Shown here in pieces: positions 8,579 to 16,050 of a stretch of 50,640 nt of DNA. Position numbers and translations under genes: made by a program. The notes beneath the pieces are model-generated. The model made no database searches and had not been told where the DNA came from. It saw only the letters and a program-made list of their open reading frames with translations. How positions within the stretch are numbered: the first letter of the stretch is position 1; every line of letters begins with the position of its first letter. Source of the DNA: Oscillospiraceae bacterium (GTDB taxonomy: Bacteria; Bacillota; Clostridia; Oscillospirales; Oscillospiraceae); assembly GCA_031260605.1 (NCBI GenBank), contig JAISLF010000067.1, positions 1 through 50,640 on the forward strand. The letters run 5' to 3'.

Positions 8579-9409
8579 ATGCGAAGAAACATTTTTCAAA
8601 TATTAAGTGATATGGAGTTTAATCCTGTTGATGAATACGCTCGGTTGAACCAATTGATATTTTATGAAAAAATAGATGGGTTTAATTCATTATTCAATTA
8701 TCTTGACAAATGCGTTTTTCGACATTTGCCCATTCGCGGATCTTTTTTACACATTGGTGATATGTTGGAATACATAGAATTGCCTGAATATATAGAGCAA
8801 TATACAAATATAACAACCGATGCACTATTCAATTTTTGCGAATTGGTGTTTGCAATTATCGAACAAGGGGATCTTTATATAGATAAACTGGGGCAAGATG
8901 TTATACAACAAGCAAGCAGCGTAAGACACCAGATTCTATATGTTTTAGACAAAGCAAACCACGAATTTGTCGAAGACTCCAACGGCAACAACATTATCGT
9001 TGAAAAGAACAGAACCGCAAGACAGGCGGCCGAAACCGTCAAGGATGAACCTGTTGCGTTTCGCATATTGGAGTACAATCACTTTGCATTGCTCGGCGAT
9101 CTACAGAAAAAACAGGATGTTCTACAGGCGATAGGAACCTATGTTGAACCGAAGCTTAATGATAAAATATTTACAAGCACCGCATATAAAGGACTTGCAG
9201 ATGACGCGAGATTTATGCTCAATAATTTTAATATACGGCATAATAACAAAAGCGGAAAATCAGCAAATAGTTTCATGCAATCAATTACTGATTCGGAGCT
9301 TGAACAATGGTACGATAAAACATATAACACGCTGCTTATGCTGATAATTGCTGAAGAGCAGGTTGAAATATCAAATGAGTTAAAGGACATAAAAAGCAAA
9401 CATTTTTAG
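8579..9409 (+). CDS. Orphan soluble protein, possibly HEPN/Abi-like
   Basis: A 276-residue, mostly alpha-helical, acidic protein without signal peptide or membrane helix. I do not recognise a named family with certainty. The C-terminal third has FNIRHNN (Arg220-His221-Asn222) followed by helices LEQWYDKTYNTLLMLIIAE. This layout resembles the C-terminal RNase-like domain of some abortive-infection (HEPN) proteins, whose catalytic motif is an Arg with a nearby His. That link is inference. The gene is clearly more AT-rich and uses different codons from dpaB before it and the antiporter after it, and it is boxed in by its own promoter and terminators, which suggests lateral gain. A GAGG about 11 nt before the ATG is a modest ribosome binding site. 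Confidence 0.78.
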   Translation: MRRNIFQILSDMEFNPVDEYARLNQLIFYEKIDGFNSLFNYLDKCVFRHLPIRGSFLHIGDMLEYIELPEYIEQYTNITTDALFNFCELVFAIIEQGDLYIDKLGQDVIQQASSVRHQILYVLDKANHEFVEDSNGNNIIVEKNRTARQAAETVKDEPVAFRILEYNHFALLGDLQKKQDVLQAIGTYVEPKLNDKIFTSTAYKGLADDARFMLNNFNIRHNNKSGKSANSFMQSITDSELEQWYDKTYNTLLMLIIAEEQVEISNELKDIKSKHF

Positions 9410-9431
9410 AATTAGTTGGCTTCTAAACAAA

Positions 9432-9459
9432 AAAAGCTTCGCCTTTCGGCGAAGCTTTT
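9432..9459. terminator. Bidirectional terminator between convergent genes
   Basis: AAAAGCTTCGCC pairs perfectly with GGCGAAGCTTTT across a TTTC loop. It serves both the orphan gene and the antiporter gene. Confidence 0.9.
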
Positions 9460-9484
9460 CTATTACCCCAAAACACCCGATCCG

Positions 9485-10675
9485 CTACTCCTGCACATCA
9501 GGCAGCGCCGGAGTGTCCCCCCTAAAGGTTATTTTCAGCAGAATCGGCGTGACTACAGAGCAGAACACCACAAGAACAATTATCGGCCCGAAAAACTCCG
9601 GCGGAACAACTCCTGCCGCCATCCCTTTGTTCGCGACAATCAGCGCCACCTCTCCGCGGCACACCATTCCAAAGCCGACCTGTATGCTCTCCCTCTTCGT
9701 CATTCCGCACAATTTCGCCCCCAAACCGCAGCCGATGAGCTTCGACACGACTGCCATCGCCAAAAGCACAACAGTGAATAAAATAAGCTGCAAGTTCATC
9801 GTTGTCCGCTGAATGGACAGTCCGAGACTCGCGAAAAACACCGGAGTCAGCAGCAGATACGACAGCGGATTAAACCTCGCCTCCATATACGGCGCACCAA
9901 GCGTATTTCCGATGATAAGTCCTGCGGCAAAAGCGCCGATAATGTCCGCAACACCAAAGAAATGCTCCGCCGCAAATGCCATAAGCAGACAGATAATGAA
10001 CGCAAAAAGGTGAAACCGCTGCAAATTCGAGCGGCCGAGCTTGACGGCATACCAGTTCAGCCCCTTGATTGCCAGGAAGCCGAACCCGATTGCCAGCACG
10101 AAAAACGCGAGTATCTTCAGCAGCACTATTCCGACATTGACGGACGCGTCTCCCGCAAAGCTCGAAACAATTGTAAGGCAAACCAACCCCAAAACATCAT
10201 CAATCAGCGCGGCGGCAAGGATTGTTGAGCCGACCTTTGTGTTCAGCTTACCCATTTCCTTGAGCGTCTCAACCGTTATTGAAACTGAGGTTGCGGTTAA
10301 AACCGTGCCGAGGAAAATATTTTCCATAAGCGCCTTTGCACTGTCGTGGTTGAAGATAAAACCGACGGCTGTCCCGCCGACAAGCGGCACAATAACGCCC
10401 ACCATCGCAACGACAAAGCCCGCCTTGCCCGTCTGGCGAAGCTCCTTGATGTTTGTCGAAAGACCTGCCGTAAACATTATCATAATAACGCCAAGCTCAG
10501 CAAGCTGCTTTATAAAGACAGTCTGCGTCAAAACATTCAGCAGAAGCGGTCCGAAAACAATACCCGCGATAAGTGCGCCGACAACCTGCGGCATATGTAA
10601 CCGCCGCGAGACCAGTCCGAAAATTTTTGTCGTTAAAAGTATGATTGCAAGGTCAAGTAAATAATGATAATCCAT
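9485..10675 (-). CDS. Kef-type (CPA2) cation/proton antiporter
   Basis: A 396-residue membrane protein with about 12 helices, the length of a transmembrane-only CPA2 antiporter. Family features are QVVGALIAGIVFGPLLL near the N-terminus, IMFTAGLSTNIKELRQ, the paired acidic residues in ILAAALIDDVLGLV that bind the transported ion, and FASLGLSI. It exchanges K+ or Na+ for protons across the cell membrane; which ion cannot be told from sequence. There is no C-terminal RCK/TrkA-N regulatory domain, so it is not a full KefB/KefC. The ATG at 10675 has AGGGGG 9 nt upstream. It is a single-gene unit with the terminator at 9432-9459 and a possible promoter at 10792-10820. Confidence 0.93.
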   Translation of the reverse strand: MDYHYLLDLAIILLTTKIFGLVSRRLHMPQVVGALIAGIVFGPLLLNVLTQTVFIKQLAELGVIMIMFTAGLSTNIKELRQTGKAGFVVAMVGVIVPLVGGTAVGFIFNHDSAKALMENIFLGTVLTATSVSITVETLKEMGKLNTKVGSTILAAALIDDVLGLVCLTIVSSFAGDASVNVGIVLLKILAFFVLAIGFGFLAIKGLNWYAVKLGRSNLQRFHLFAFIICLLMAFAAEHFFGVADIIGAFAAGLIIGNTLGAPYMEARFNPLSYLLLTPVFFASLGLSIQRTTMNLQLILFTVVLLAMAVVSKLIGCGLGAKLCGMTKRESIQVGFGMVCRGEVALIVANKGMAAGVVPPEFFGPIIVLVVFCSVVTPILLKITFRGDTPALPDVQE

Positions 10676-10791
10676 AGCTTATGCCCCCTAAATGCTTCTT
10701 TTTTCTGTATTCTGTCAAAATCCGCGTTAATATCGCGTTAAACGCGAGTCTTTTGCCTCGGCCGCACTGTTTGTTAGGCGACGTTGCTTAA

Positions 10792-10820
10792 TATAAATCC
10801 TTGAACTATCCTAATGTCAA
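10792..10820 (-). promoter_or_regulatory. Possible sigma-A promoter for the antiporter
   Basis: On the minus strand, TTGACA (10815-10820) and TTTATA (10792-10797) are separated by 17 bp. The leader would be about 110 nt. The -10 is only a fair match. Confidence 0.5.
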
Positions 10821-10884
10821 GTGTTTTTTTATTACAAACACAAAAATAATTTCAGCGGCATAAACTGTTTTAACAGCATTGCCA

Positions 10885-10914
10885 TAAAAACCGCCGCGCG
10901 CATGTGCCGCGGCG
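10885..10914 (-). terminator. Orphan terminator-like hairpin in the 10676-11008 gap
   Basis: CGCCGCG (10892-10898) pairs with CGCGGCG (10908-10914), and on the minus strand the stem is followed by GTTTTTATG. There is no minus-strand gene directly upstream, so it may stop leakage from the opposite side. The rest of the 333-bp gap holds only the leaders of the flanking genes. Confidence 0.5.
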
Positions 10915-11008
10915 AAGAGCATAAGCGCCGTTTATTTGCGCCATAGAGTTACTTGAAAACCCGTATTTCAAGTTAATTTACAATAATATGCGAGGTACAT
11001 AACCTAAA

Positions 11009-11725
11009 ATGTCAGATTCCTATAAAGCCACTATTCCGGACCCTGCTCCGGTTACCGATATATCAGCACAGGCACAGGCAGAGGCATCCCTTGGCACGGC
11101 AAGCGGAACGGCAAGCGCCGGCTTGTCCGCTTTTCCCGGCGTCTGGGAGCGCGTCACCGCAACAGATACTGTAACAACAAAAGGCTCCGCGTCGTCCTCC
11201 GGCGCAGTCGCCTATTCCGGCACAGGCACAGCCTCCGCCTCAAGCACCGCCACATCGACCGCGCCCGCAGTTCTCGGCACCGCCGCACCGTCCCTGACAC
11301 GCTTCACGCAGCAGTTTGCAACGACAATAACAGAAACCGACCTGAACAATCTTGAAGAAGCGTCCGAGCTTGCCGCAGAGTGCGCATCGCTGTGCTGCTG
11401 TATGGCACGAACGACAAAGGGCGCTCTGCGCCGCTGCTGCCGCAGCCTGTATGCCTCCTGTGAGGCAAGCCTTGCAAGACTGCGCACTCAGATTTATATC
11501 CAGACAGGCACGCTGTACAGCCCGCCGATATACGGCGTTCCCTGCACGGGCGGCACAGACACAATGCGCCGCCTTATCGCAACGGAGGAGGCTCTTCAGG
11601 CGCTGTGCGAAACCGCCATTACGGAAACCTCAAATCCAAGTATAGCAGACACCTTTGCCTATTGCGAAACCTGCTCACGCAGACGGCAGACAATTGAGGA
11701 GACCATCTGCGGGTGTATGCTGTAG
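11009..11725 (+). CDS. Cysteine-rich protein of unknown function
   Basis: A 238-residue protein in two halves. Residues 1-100 are low-complexity, rich in Ala, Ser, Thr and Gly. Residues 100-238 are helical and contain 13 cysteines, including CASLCCCMA, LRRCCRSLYASC, YCETCSRRR and a terminal CGCML. I do not recognise the family. The absence of a signal peptide, the dense cysteines and the position beside a sporulation-type carboxypeptidase would suit a disulfide-cross-linked spore-coat protein. A metal-binding protein is the other option; both are inference. GCGAGGT lies about 12 nt before the ATG. The gene converges on the carboxypeptidase gene across a strong terminator. Confidence 0.75.
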   Translation: MSDSYKATIPDPAPVTDISAQAQAEASLGTASGTASAGLSAFPGVWERVTATDTVTTKGSASSSGAVAYSGTGTASASSTATSTAPAVLGTAAPSLTRFTQQFATTITETDLNNLEEASELAAECASLCCCMARTTKGALRRCCRSLYASCEASLARLRTQIYIQTGTLYSPPIYGVPCTGGTDTMRRLIATEEALQALCETAITETSNPSIADTFAYCETCSRRRQTIEETICGCML

Positions 11726-11746
11726 CGGCGTCGGAGCGCGCATTGC

Positions 11747-11787
11747 AAAGCACACCCTGCGAAAAGCCGCTTCGCAGGGTGTGCTTT
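11747..11787. terminator. Strong bidirectional terminator
   Basis: A 17-bp perfect stem (AAAGCACACCCTGCGAA / TTCGCAGGGTGTGCTTT) with a 7-nt loop lies between convergent genes. Confidence 0.9.
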
Positions 11788-11824
11788 GCTTATGTTTGCT
11801 GCGCTTTGTTCTCCGCCCGGCAGA

Positions 11825-12967
11825 CTAAAACAGCCCGAAAATCAGGCGCCGCCGCGCCTTTGCGTCTACACCGACGCTGTGCGCAAACTCAACGCCTACT
11901 TCGGCAAAAATCTCCTTGCCCTGCGCGTCTGTTACATAGAGCTTGCCCGCGCTTTTGCCCTTGTAAACCGGCGCGTACACGAAATTCTCGGCGCTGAGGG
12001 AAAATTTATATTCCGCCGTCTTTGGCACTGTCGCGACTATTTTGCCCCGTGCCCTAACGGAAACCGTCGCTTCCTTGCCTGAAATCACGGCTATCTGCGC
12101 TTCAATTTCTGTCTTTTTCGTTATTTCAATGTGGCTGAAGCCTGAAAACGCGTATTCGTACAGCTTCGGCTGCTCATTCCAGTGGTCATGGCAGTTGAGC
12201 GTGACGACCGCAAAGCGCATTCCGTCTCTTTCTGCGGCGGAAACAAGGCACCTTCCGGCAGCGTCCGTATACCCGGTTTTTCCGCCGATACACTCCTCCA
12301 TGTTCCAGAGGAGCTTGTTGTGGTTTTTCATGGTACGCGTGTCTGTCGTTATCGTCTTTGCGCTTGTGATTTCAACAAATTTCTTGTTGGCAAACGCCGC
12401 TTTTGCAAGCAGCGCCATATCGCGGGCTGTTGAGAAGTGCTCGCCGTCAGGCAATCCGTTTGGGTTTGCAAAATGCGAATTCGTCATACCGAGCTGCTTT
12501 GCCTTTTCGTTCATCACTCCGCAGAATTCGTGCACGCTGCCCGCAGTTATCGCCGCAAGAGCAACCGCCGCGTCGTTGCCTGAGCAAAGCAAAAGCCCGT
12601 AGAGCATATCGGAAATTGAAATTCTTTCCTCCGGCTTCAGGTACATGGACGAGCCCTCAATGCCAGTCCACTCCGGCTTTACCGTTACAATGCGGGAAAG
12701 ATCCGCCTCCCGCTCAATAACACACAGCGCCGTCATAATTTTTGTCGTGCTCGCGATTGCAAGGCGCTCATCAGCGTTTTTGGTGAAAATAAAGCTCCCC
12801 GTGTCAAGGTCGATTATTGCCGAAGCCTTCGCGGAGGTTGAAATTGCGGCGGAGGTCTGAACTGCTCCGGATTCCTGCAAGCCTACCGCTTTTGCCGGGA
12901 TTATCGGCTGCAGCAAGACCGTTGCGGAAAGAAAAACCGCAGCCAGCAGTGAGAATATTCTTTTCAT
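11825..12967 (-). CDS. D-alanyl-D-alanine carboxypeptidase (DacF/DacB type, peptidase S11)
   Basis: A 380-residue low-molecular-weight penicillin-binding protein that trims the terminal D-Ala from peptidoglycan stem peptides outside the membrane. A signal peptide covers residues 1-27 (cleavage after AKA). The three active-site motifs are present: S73-T-T-K76, S129-G-N131 and K230-T-G232 (IGGKTGYT). A C-terminal beta-rich PBP5 domain starts at about residue 275. The C-terminus ends RRRLIFGLF, a short basic-hydrophobic tail that may be the membrane anchor. In Bacillus, DacF and DacB act on the spore cortex; the neighbouring Cys-rich gene and the window's dpa genes fit a spore role, but a vegetative DacA role is not excluded. 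AAGGAAAGC precedes the ATG. Confidence 0.94.
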   Translation of the reverse strand: MKRIFSLLAAVFLSATVLLQPIIPAKAVGLQESGAVQTSAAISTSAKASAIIDLDTGSFIFTKNADERLAIASTTKIMTALCVIEREADLSRIVTVKPEWTGIEGSSMYLKPEERISISDMLYGLLLCSGNDAAVALAAITAGSVHEFCGVMNEKAKQLGMTNSHFANPNGLPDGEHFSTARDMALLAKAAFANKKFVEITSAKTITTDTRTMKNHNKLLWNMEECIGGKTGYTDAAGRCLVSAAERDGMRFAVVTLNCHDHWNEQPKLYEYAFSGFSHIEITKKTEIEAQIAVISGKEATVSVRARGKIVATVPKTAEYKFSLSAENFVYAPVYKGKSAGKLYVTDAQGKEIFAEVGVEFAHSVGVDAKARRRLIFGLF

Positions 12968-13079
12968 ATAGCTTTCCTTAAAGTATGGTCAGTTATGTTT
13001 ATATGTAAGATTATTCTGCCTTGAGCCTGAATAAATATACGCACGGGAGGCTTGTAACGCAAGGGTAATAGTGCAGGAC

Positions 13080-13098
13080 GGCGCTGCGCCGCAGCGCC
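13080..13098. repeat. Perfect short palindrome in the 12968-13265 gap
   Basis: GGCGCTGCG and CGCAGCGCC face each other across one base. It sits between the divergent carboxypeptidase and DUF3870 genes, with no U-tract. Nothing else apart from the promoter at 13217-13245 is visible in this gap. Confidence 0.5.
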
Positions 13099-13216
13099 TG
13101 CTTTGGCAAAATGCTGTTGAAATTCGCGGATTTTTTGCTGTTTGTGTGACTTCTCCCGTTGTTGAAAATAACCGTTTATTGCGCGCAGGAGAAAAAACTT
13201 TTGTTCAGTTGGTTTA

Positions 13217-13245
13217 TTGCGTTTTCACACGGTCAGATGTATAAT
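13217..13245 (+). promoter_or_regulatory. Sigma-A promoter for the DUF3870 gene
   Basis: TTGCGT (13217-13222) and TATAAT (13240-13245) are 17 bp apart. The start codon is only about 20 nt after the -10, so the 5' leader is about 13 nt and just holds the AAGGAG. Confidence 0.75.
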
Positions 13246-13265
13246 GAGTGTACTAAAAGGAGTTG

Positions 13266-13595
13266 ATGGCTACGTCAGAGAAAAAAAGAGGCACCGTCCT
13301 GATTTCCGGTTACGCAAAGCTCCCCGCGCACATAACCTCCGAGGAGGTATACAAAACCCTCGTGACCGTCGTGCTCGTGGATTTTGAAAGCGGGCTGATT
13401 TCAGCCGGAGAATGCTCTGTAATCACGGATTTGTCAAAGGATTTTATCGCGGATTTGCTTCGAGGATACAACCTGAACGACGGTCCCGACAAGCTTATGG
13501 CTCAGCTTGAACTCTCATATTTCGGTCAGGCGAAAAAGGCGATCGAAACCTCGCTCAGAGCGATTTTCGCCAAGTACGAGGACTTGAAAAGTTAA
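13266..13595 (+). CDS. DUF3870 domain protein
   Basis: A 109-residue soluble protein. It matches DUF3870 in the opening GTVLISGYAKLPAHITSEEVY, the central VVLVDFESGLISAGECSVIT with the conserved GECS-like turn, and the ending SYFGQAKKAIETSLRAIF. The family is widespread in anaerobic Firmicutes and has no known biochemical role. The ATG at 13266 is preceded by AAGGAG, but the spacing is only 3 nt; a TTG at 13263 touches the SD, and no later start keeps the conserved first strand. It is a single-gene unit with its own promoter and a terminator at 13653-13710. Confidence 0.85.
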   Translation: MATSEKKRGTVLISGYAKLPAHITSEEVYKTLVTVVLVDFESGLISAGECSVITDLSKDFIADLLRGYNLNDGPDKLMAQLELSYFGQAKKAIETSLRAIFAKYEDLKS

Positions 13596-13652
13596 TCACA
13601 ATACCGCTGTTTTATTCGAAAGGGGCTTCAAAAGAGCCTGTTAATTCGGACG

Positions 13653-13710
13653 AAAGCCGGCTTCAAGGCACGCACCCTCATGGGCTGTGTCTGAAGTCGG
13701 CTTTTATTTT
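13653..13710 (+). terminator. Terminator / leader structure before the permease gene
   Basis: AAAGCCGGCTTCA (13653-13665) pairs with TGAAGTCGGCTTT (13692-13704) around a 26-nt loop, followed by TATTTTTA. It ends 21 bp before the permease start. It may simply end the DUF3870 transcript, but the large loop and an upstream GGGGCTTCAAAAGAGCC hairpin leave room for an attenuator of the permease. Confidence 0.7.
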
Positions 13711-13731
13711 TACGAAAAAGGGAGAACTATT

Positions 13732-15060
13732 ATGTTAGGAAAACTCAAAATCAGAATTCCGTTTCTGCACTACAGGCCGGAGCTGCCGGAGCTGCTCCAG
13801 GGCGTTCTGATGATCGCCGTCGGGCTGTCTGCCGCGCCGGTTTTACAGGAATATCTCGGTCTGTCCTACGGAGCGGCGCTAACCGCCGTTGCCATCGCGG
13901 AGGCGCTCGGACTGCTGCACTCGATTTTTTCGGATCCCGTCGTCCCCGGCTGGATTGCGTCCGCACTGTCGCTTGTTCTGAGCTACCTCGGCGCGTATAC
14001 CGTCGGACTGGAATCAATTCACGCGATGATAGCACTGCAGCTGCTTGTATCCGTTATATTTATCGTCCTCGGCGCAACCGGACTTGCACACAAGCTTATG
14101 CGCATAATCCCGAACTCGCTGAAAGCGGGAATTCTACTCGGCGCGTCTGTCGCGGCAATCGGCCGTGTGTTCGGCACCGGCGGCTATTTCGCAAAATACC
14201 CGCTGTCAATCGGCTCGGGGACGGTGGTTGCGCTGTTTGTCCTGTTTTCGGCAGCATTCCGCAACATGAAAGAAAAACACCGTGCTTTCCGTGAAATCGG
14301 AAAGTACGGTATGCTGTCAAGCATTATTGTTGCTATGGTCGTCGGCTTTTTGTCCCGTGAAATCGCACTGCCGAGCATACAGGGTGGCTTTATTCCGTTT
14401 TCCTTCGGAGAGCTTTTCCGCAGCGCAAGTGTGTTCTCTATCGGTCTGCCGCCTCTGAAGATGTTTTTAACCGCCCTGCCGACTGCCATTGCCGTATACA
14501 TAATCGCATTCGGCGAGATTATCACGGAAGAAGCTGTAATCAAAGAATGCCAGGAGGCGCGGCCGGACGAGCCGCTGGAGTTCAGCTCAAACCGCTCAAA
14601 CGTAATCGCGGGTATACGCAATCTGATTCTCGCGCTTATCGCGCCGTTCACCGGGCTTGCCGGTCCGCTTTGGGCGGCTGTCACTGTATCCATCGGTGAG
14701 CGGTACAAGGAGGGGCGCAGCTCAATGAAAAGCCTATTGGGCGGCGTCGGCTCCTTCAAGCTCTCAACCGCGATTTGCGTGCTTATAATGCCGCTTGCAA
14801 GCTTTTTGGGTCCGATTCTTCCCGTCGCACTTGCGTGCACGCTTGTGGTGCAGGGCTTTGCCTGCTCGTATATCGCAATTGCGCAGGTCAAGGATAACAA
14901 GGTTCCCGCAGGAATCGCGGGGCTTACCGGCGCTGTCGTCTATTTTGCGGATATGAACTGGGGTCTGCTTGTCGGAGTCGCCGGCTATCTCTTTATGGAG
15001 GGCGGGCTGCAAAATCTCATAGTGTACACAAAGGAAAAACTGCACCCGAAGCAGGCATAA
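13732..15060 (+). CDS. Putative NCS2-like (xanthine/uracil-type) permease
   Basis: A 442-residue membrane protein with about 12-14 hydrophobic segments. The general layout (PELPELLQGVLMIAVGLSAAP start, an FGEIITEEAVIKE region between helices, and late GPLWAAVTVSIGERYKEG) recalls the UraA/NCS2 nucleobase-cation symporters, but the short substrate motifs are not textbook. The substrate is therefore unassigned. The start at 13732 has GGGAGAAC 4-8 nt upstream; the frame's earlier start lies inside the preceding terminator. No promoter separate from the DUF3870 unit was found, so it may be read from read-through or from an unseen promoter. It converges on ppa. Confidence 0.6.
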   Translation: MLGKLKIRIPFLHYRPELPELLQGVLMIAVGLSAAPVLQEYLGLSYGAALTAVAIAEALGLLHSIFSDPVVPGWIASALSLVLSYLGAYTVGLESIHAMIALQLLVSVIFIVLGATGLAHKLMRIIPNSLKAGILLGASVAAIGRVFGTGGYFAKYPLSIGSGTVVALFVLFSAAFRNMKEKHRAFREIGKYGMLSSIIVAMVVGFLSREIALPSIQGGFIPFSFGELFRSASVFSIGLPPLKMFLTALPTAIAVYIIAFGEIITEEAVIKECQEARPDEPLEFSSNRSNVIAGIRNLILALIAPFTGLAGPLWAAVTVSIGERYKEGRSSMKSLLGGVGSFKLSTAICVLIMPLASFLGPILPVALACTLVVQGFACSYIAIAQVKDNKVPAGIAGLTGAVVYFADMNWGLLVGVAGYLFMEGGLQNLIVYTKEKLHPKQA

Positions 15061-15065
15061 GTGTC

Positions 15066-15086
15066 AGGGCGTGTTAACACGTCCCT
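15066..15086. terminator. Compact hairpin between convergent permease and ppa
   Basis: AGGGCGTGT and ACACGTCCCT pair around TTA-like turn bases (one G-U). It overlaps the ppa stop codon. No U-tract follows, so terminator activity is uncertain. Confidence 0.45.
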
Positions 15087-15618
15087 ATGCCTTGTCGAAC
15101 TTATCCTTATATCTGCTAATCGCCGCCTCAATGATTTTGACGGCGGCATCGCGGCCGCGAATCTCATCAATCGCGGTCTGCTTGTTCTCCAGCGTCTTGT
15201 AAACGGAGAAAAAGTGTGACATTTCCTGAAAGAGGTGAGGCGGAAGCTGCGAAATGTCTGTATACGAATTGTATGTCGGGTCAAAAAACGGAATCGCGAT
15301 AATCTTATCGTCCGGGTCGCCGTTGTCAATCATTGTAATGCACCCGATTGGGTAGCACCGCACAAGCGACAGCGGAATAATCGGCTCCGAGCACAGCACA
15401 AGCACGTCAAGCGGGTCGTTGTCCTCGGCATAGGTGCGCGGAATCAGCCCATAGTTTGCGGGGTAATGCGTCGAGGTGTACAGCACGCGGTCGAGAATAA
15501 TCATCCCGGTTTCCTTGTCAAGCTCGTACTTTGTTTTTCCGCCCTTTGTAATCTCAATTGTCGCGATAAAATCATCGCTCCGGATTCTGTCCGGTGAGAT
15601 GTCATGCCAGATGTTCAT
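15085..15618 (-). CDS. ppa: Inorganic pyrophosphatase, family I
   Basis: A 177-residue soluble enzyme that hydrolyses pyrophosphate to phosphate and pulls biosynthetic reactions forward. The family I signature is complete: IEITKGGKTKYELDKETG, YPANYGLIPRTYAEDNDPLDVLVL (with the D-N-D-P-L-D metal site) and DDKIIAIP. The length is normal for bacterial family I. GGAGAA precedes the ATG by about 8 nt, and a sigma-A promoter lies at 15661-15689. It is monocistronic. A second, shorter pyrophosphatase-like gene is present at 36626-36979; this one is the conventional enzyme. Confidence 0.96.
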   Translation of the reverse strand: MNIWHDISPDRIRSDDFIATIEITKGGKTKYELDKETGMIILDRVLYTSTHYPANYGLIPRTYAEDNDPLDVLVLCSEPIIPLSLVRCYPIGCITMIDNGDPDDKIIAIPFFDPTYNSYTDISQLPPHLFQEMSHFFSVYKTLENKQTAIDEIRGRDAAVKIIEAAISRYKDKFDKA

Positions 15619-15660
15619 TTTTTATTCTCCTTTCCTTTTTTGCTCTGCCTTTTTTGCTCT

Positions 15661-15689
15661 ATTATAGCACGCCTTGCGGCGGTTTGCAA
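15661..15689 (-). promoter_or_regulatory. Sigma-A promoter for ppa
   Basis: On the minus strand, TTGCAA (15684-15689) and TATAAT (15661-15666) are 17 bp apart. The first repeat unit begins about 50 bp upstream. Confidence 0.8.
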
Positions 15690-15740
15690 TACAAGAGAGG
15701 CGGCAAGGGTTAGGCAAAGCACGGGGGCGGCTCGTTGCGT

Positions 15741-16050
15741 GCAGCTGTGCGCCGGAGGGTGCTATGTTTGCAATTGCGGCGAAGCTTCGCTTCGCCGCTC
15801 TGCTAAGCGCCTGCGCGGCGGGCGGTTACTTTTTTCAGAGCTTTGTGTTTGTAGGGGACGCTGCCCTTAGCGTCCCCTTGTGGCGGGTGCCGCCGGATTT
15901 TTTCCGGGTGTAGGGGCGGCAGTCTGCCGCCCGGGGTTTGCTTCGCTGCTTTGTTTTGCCTTTGCTTGGGTGCAACCGCAGAACTGCGGCGCAGGTTGCT
16001 ATGTTTGTAATTGGGGCGAAGCTTAGCAGCTTCGCGCTGCAGAGCGCCTG
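15741..16050 (-). repeat. E1 flank: two tandem flank units with satellite hairpins
   Basis: Two same-direction copies of the flank unit (15741-15829 and about 15970-16060) each run from a GCGCCG...GGTTGCTATGTTTG stretch through a GCGAAGCTT palindrome to CGCGGCGGGCGGTTACTTTT. The first copy is cut off inside the terminal hairpin (GGTTACTTTTTTCAGAGC). Between them lie satellite hairpins GGGACGCTGCCCTTAGCGTCCCC (near 15857-15881, listed here as a description of a 23-base unit with arms GGGACGCT/AGCGTCCC) and GGCGGCAGTCTGCCGCC near 15916. No coding signal was seen. Confidence 0.8.
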
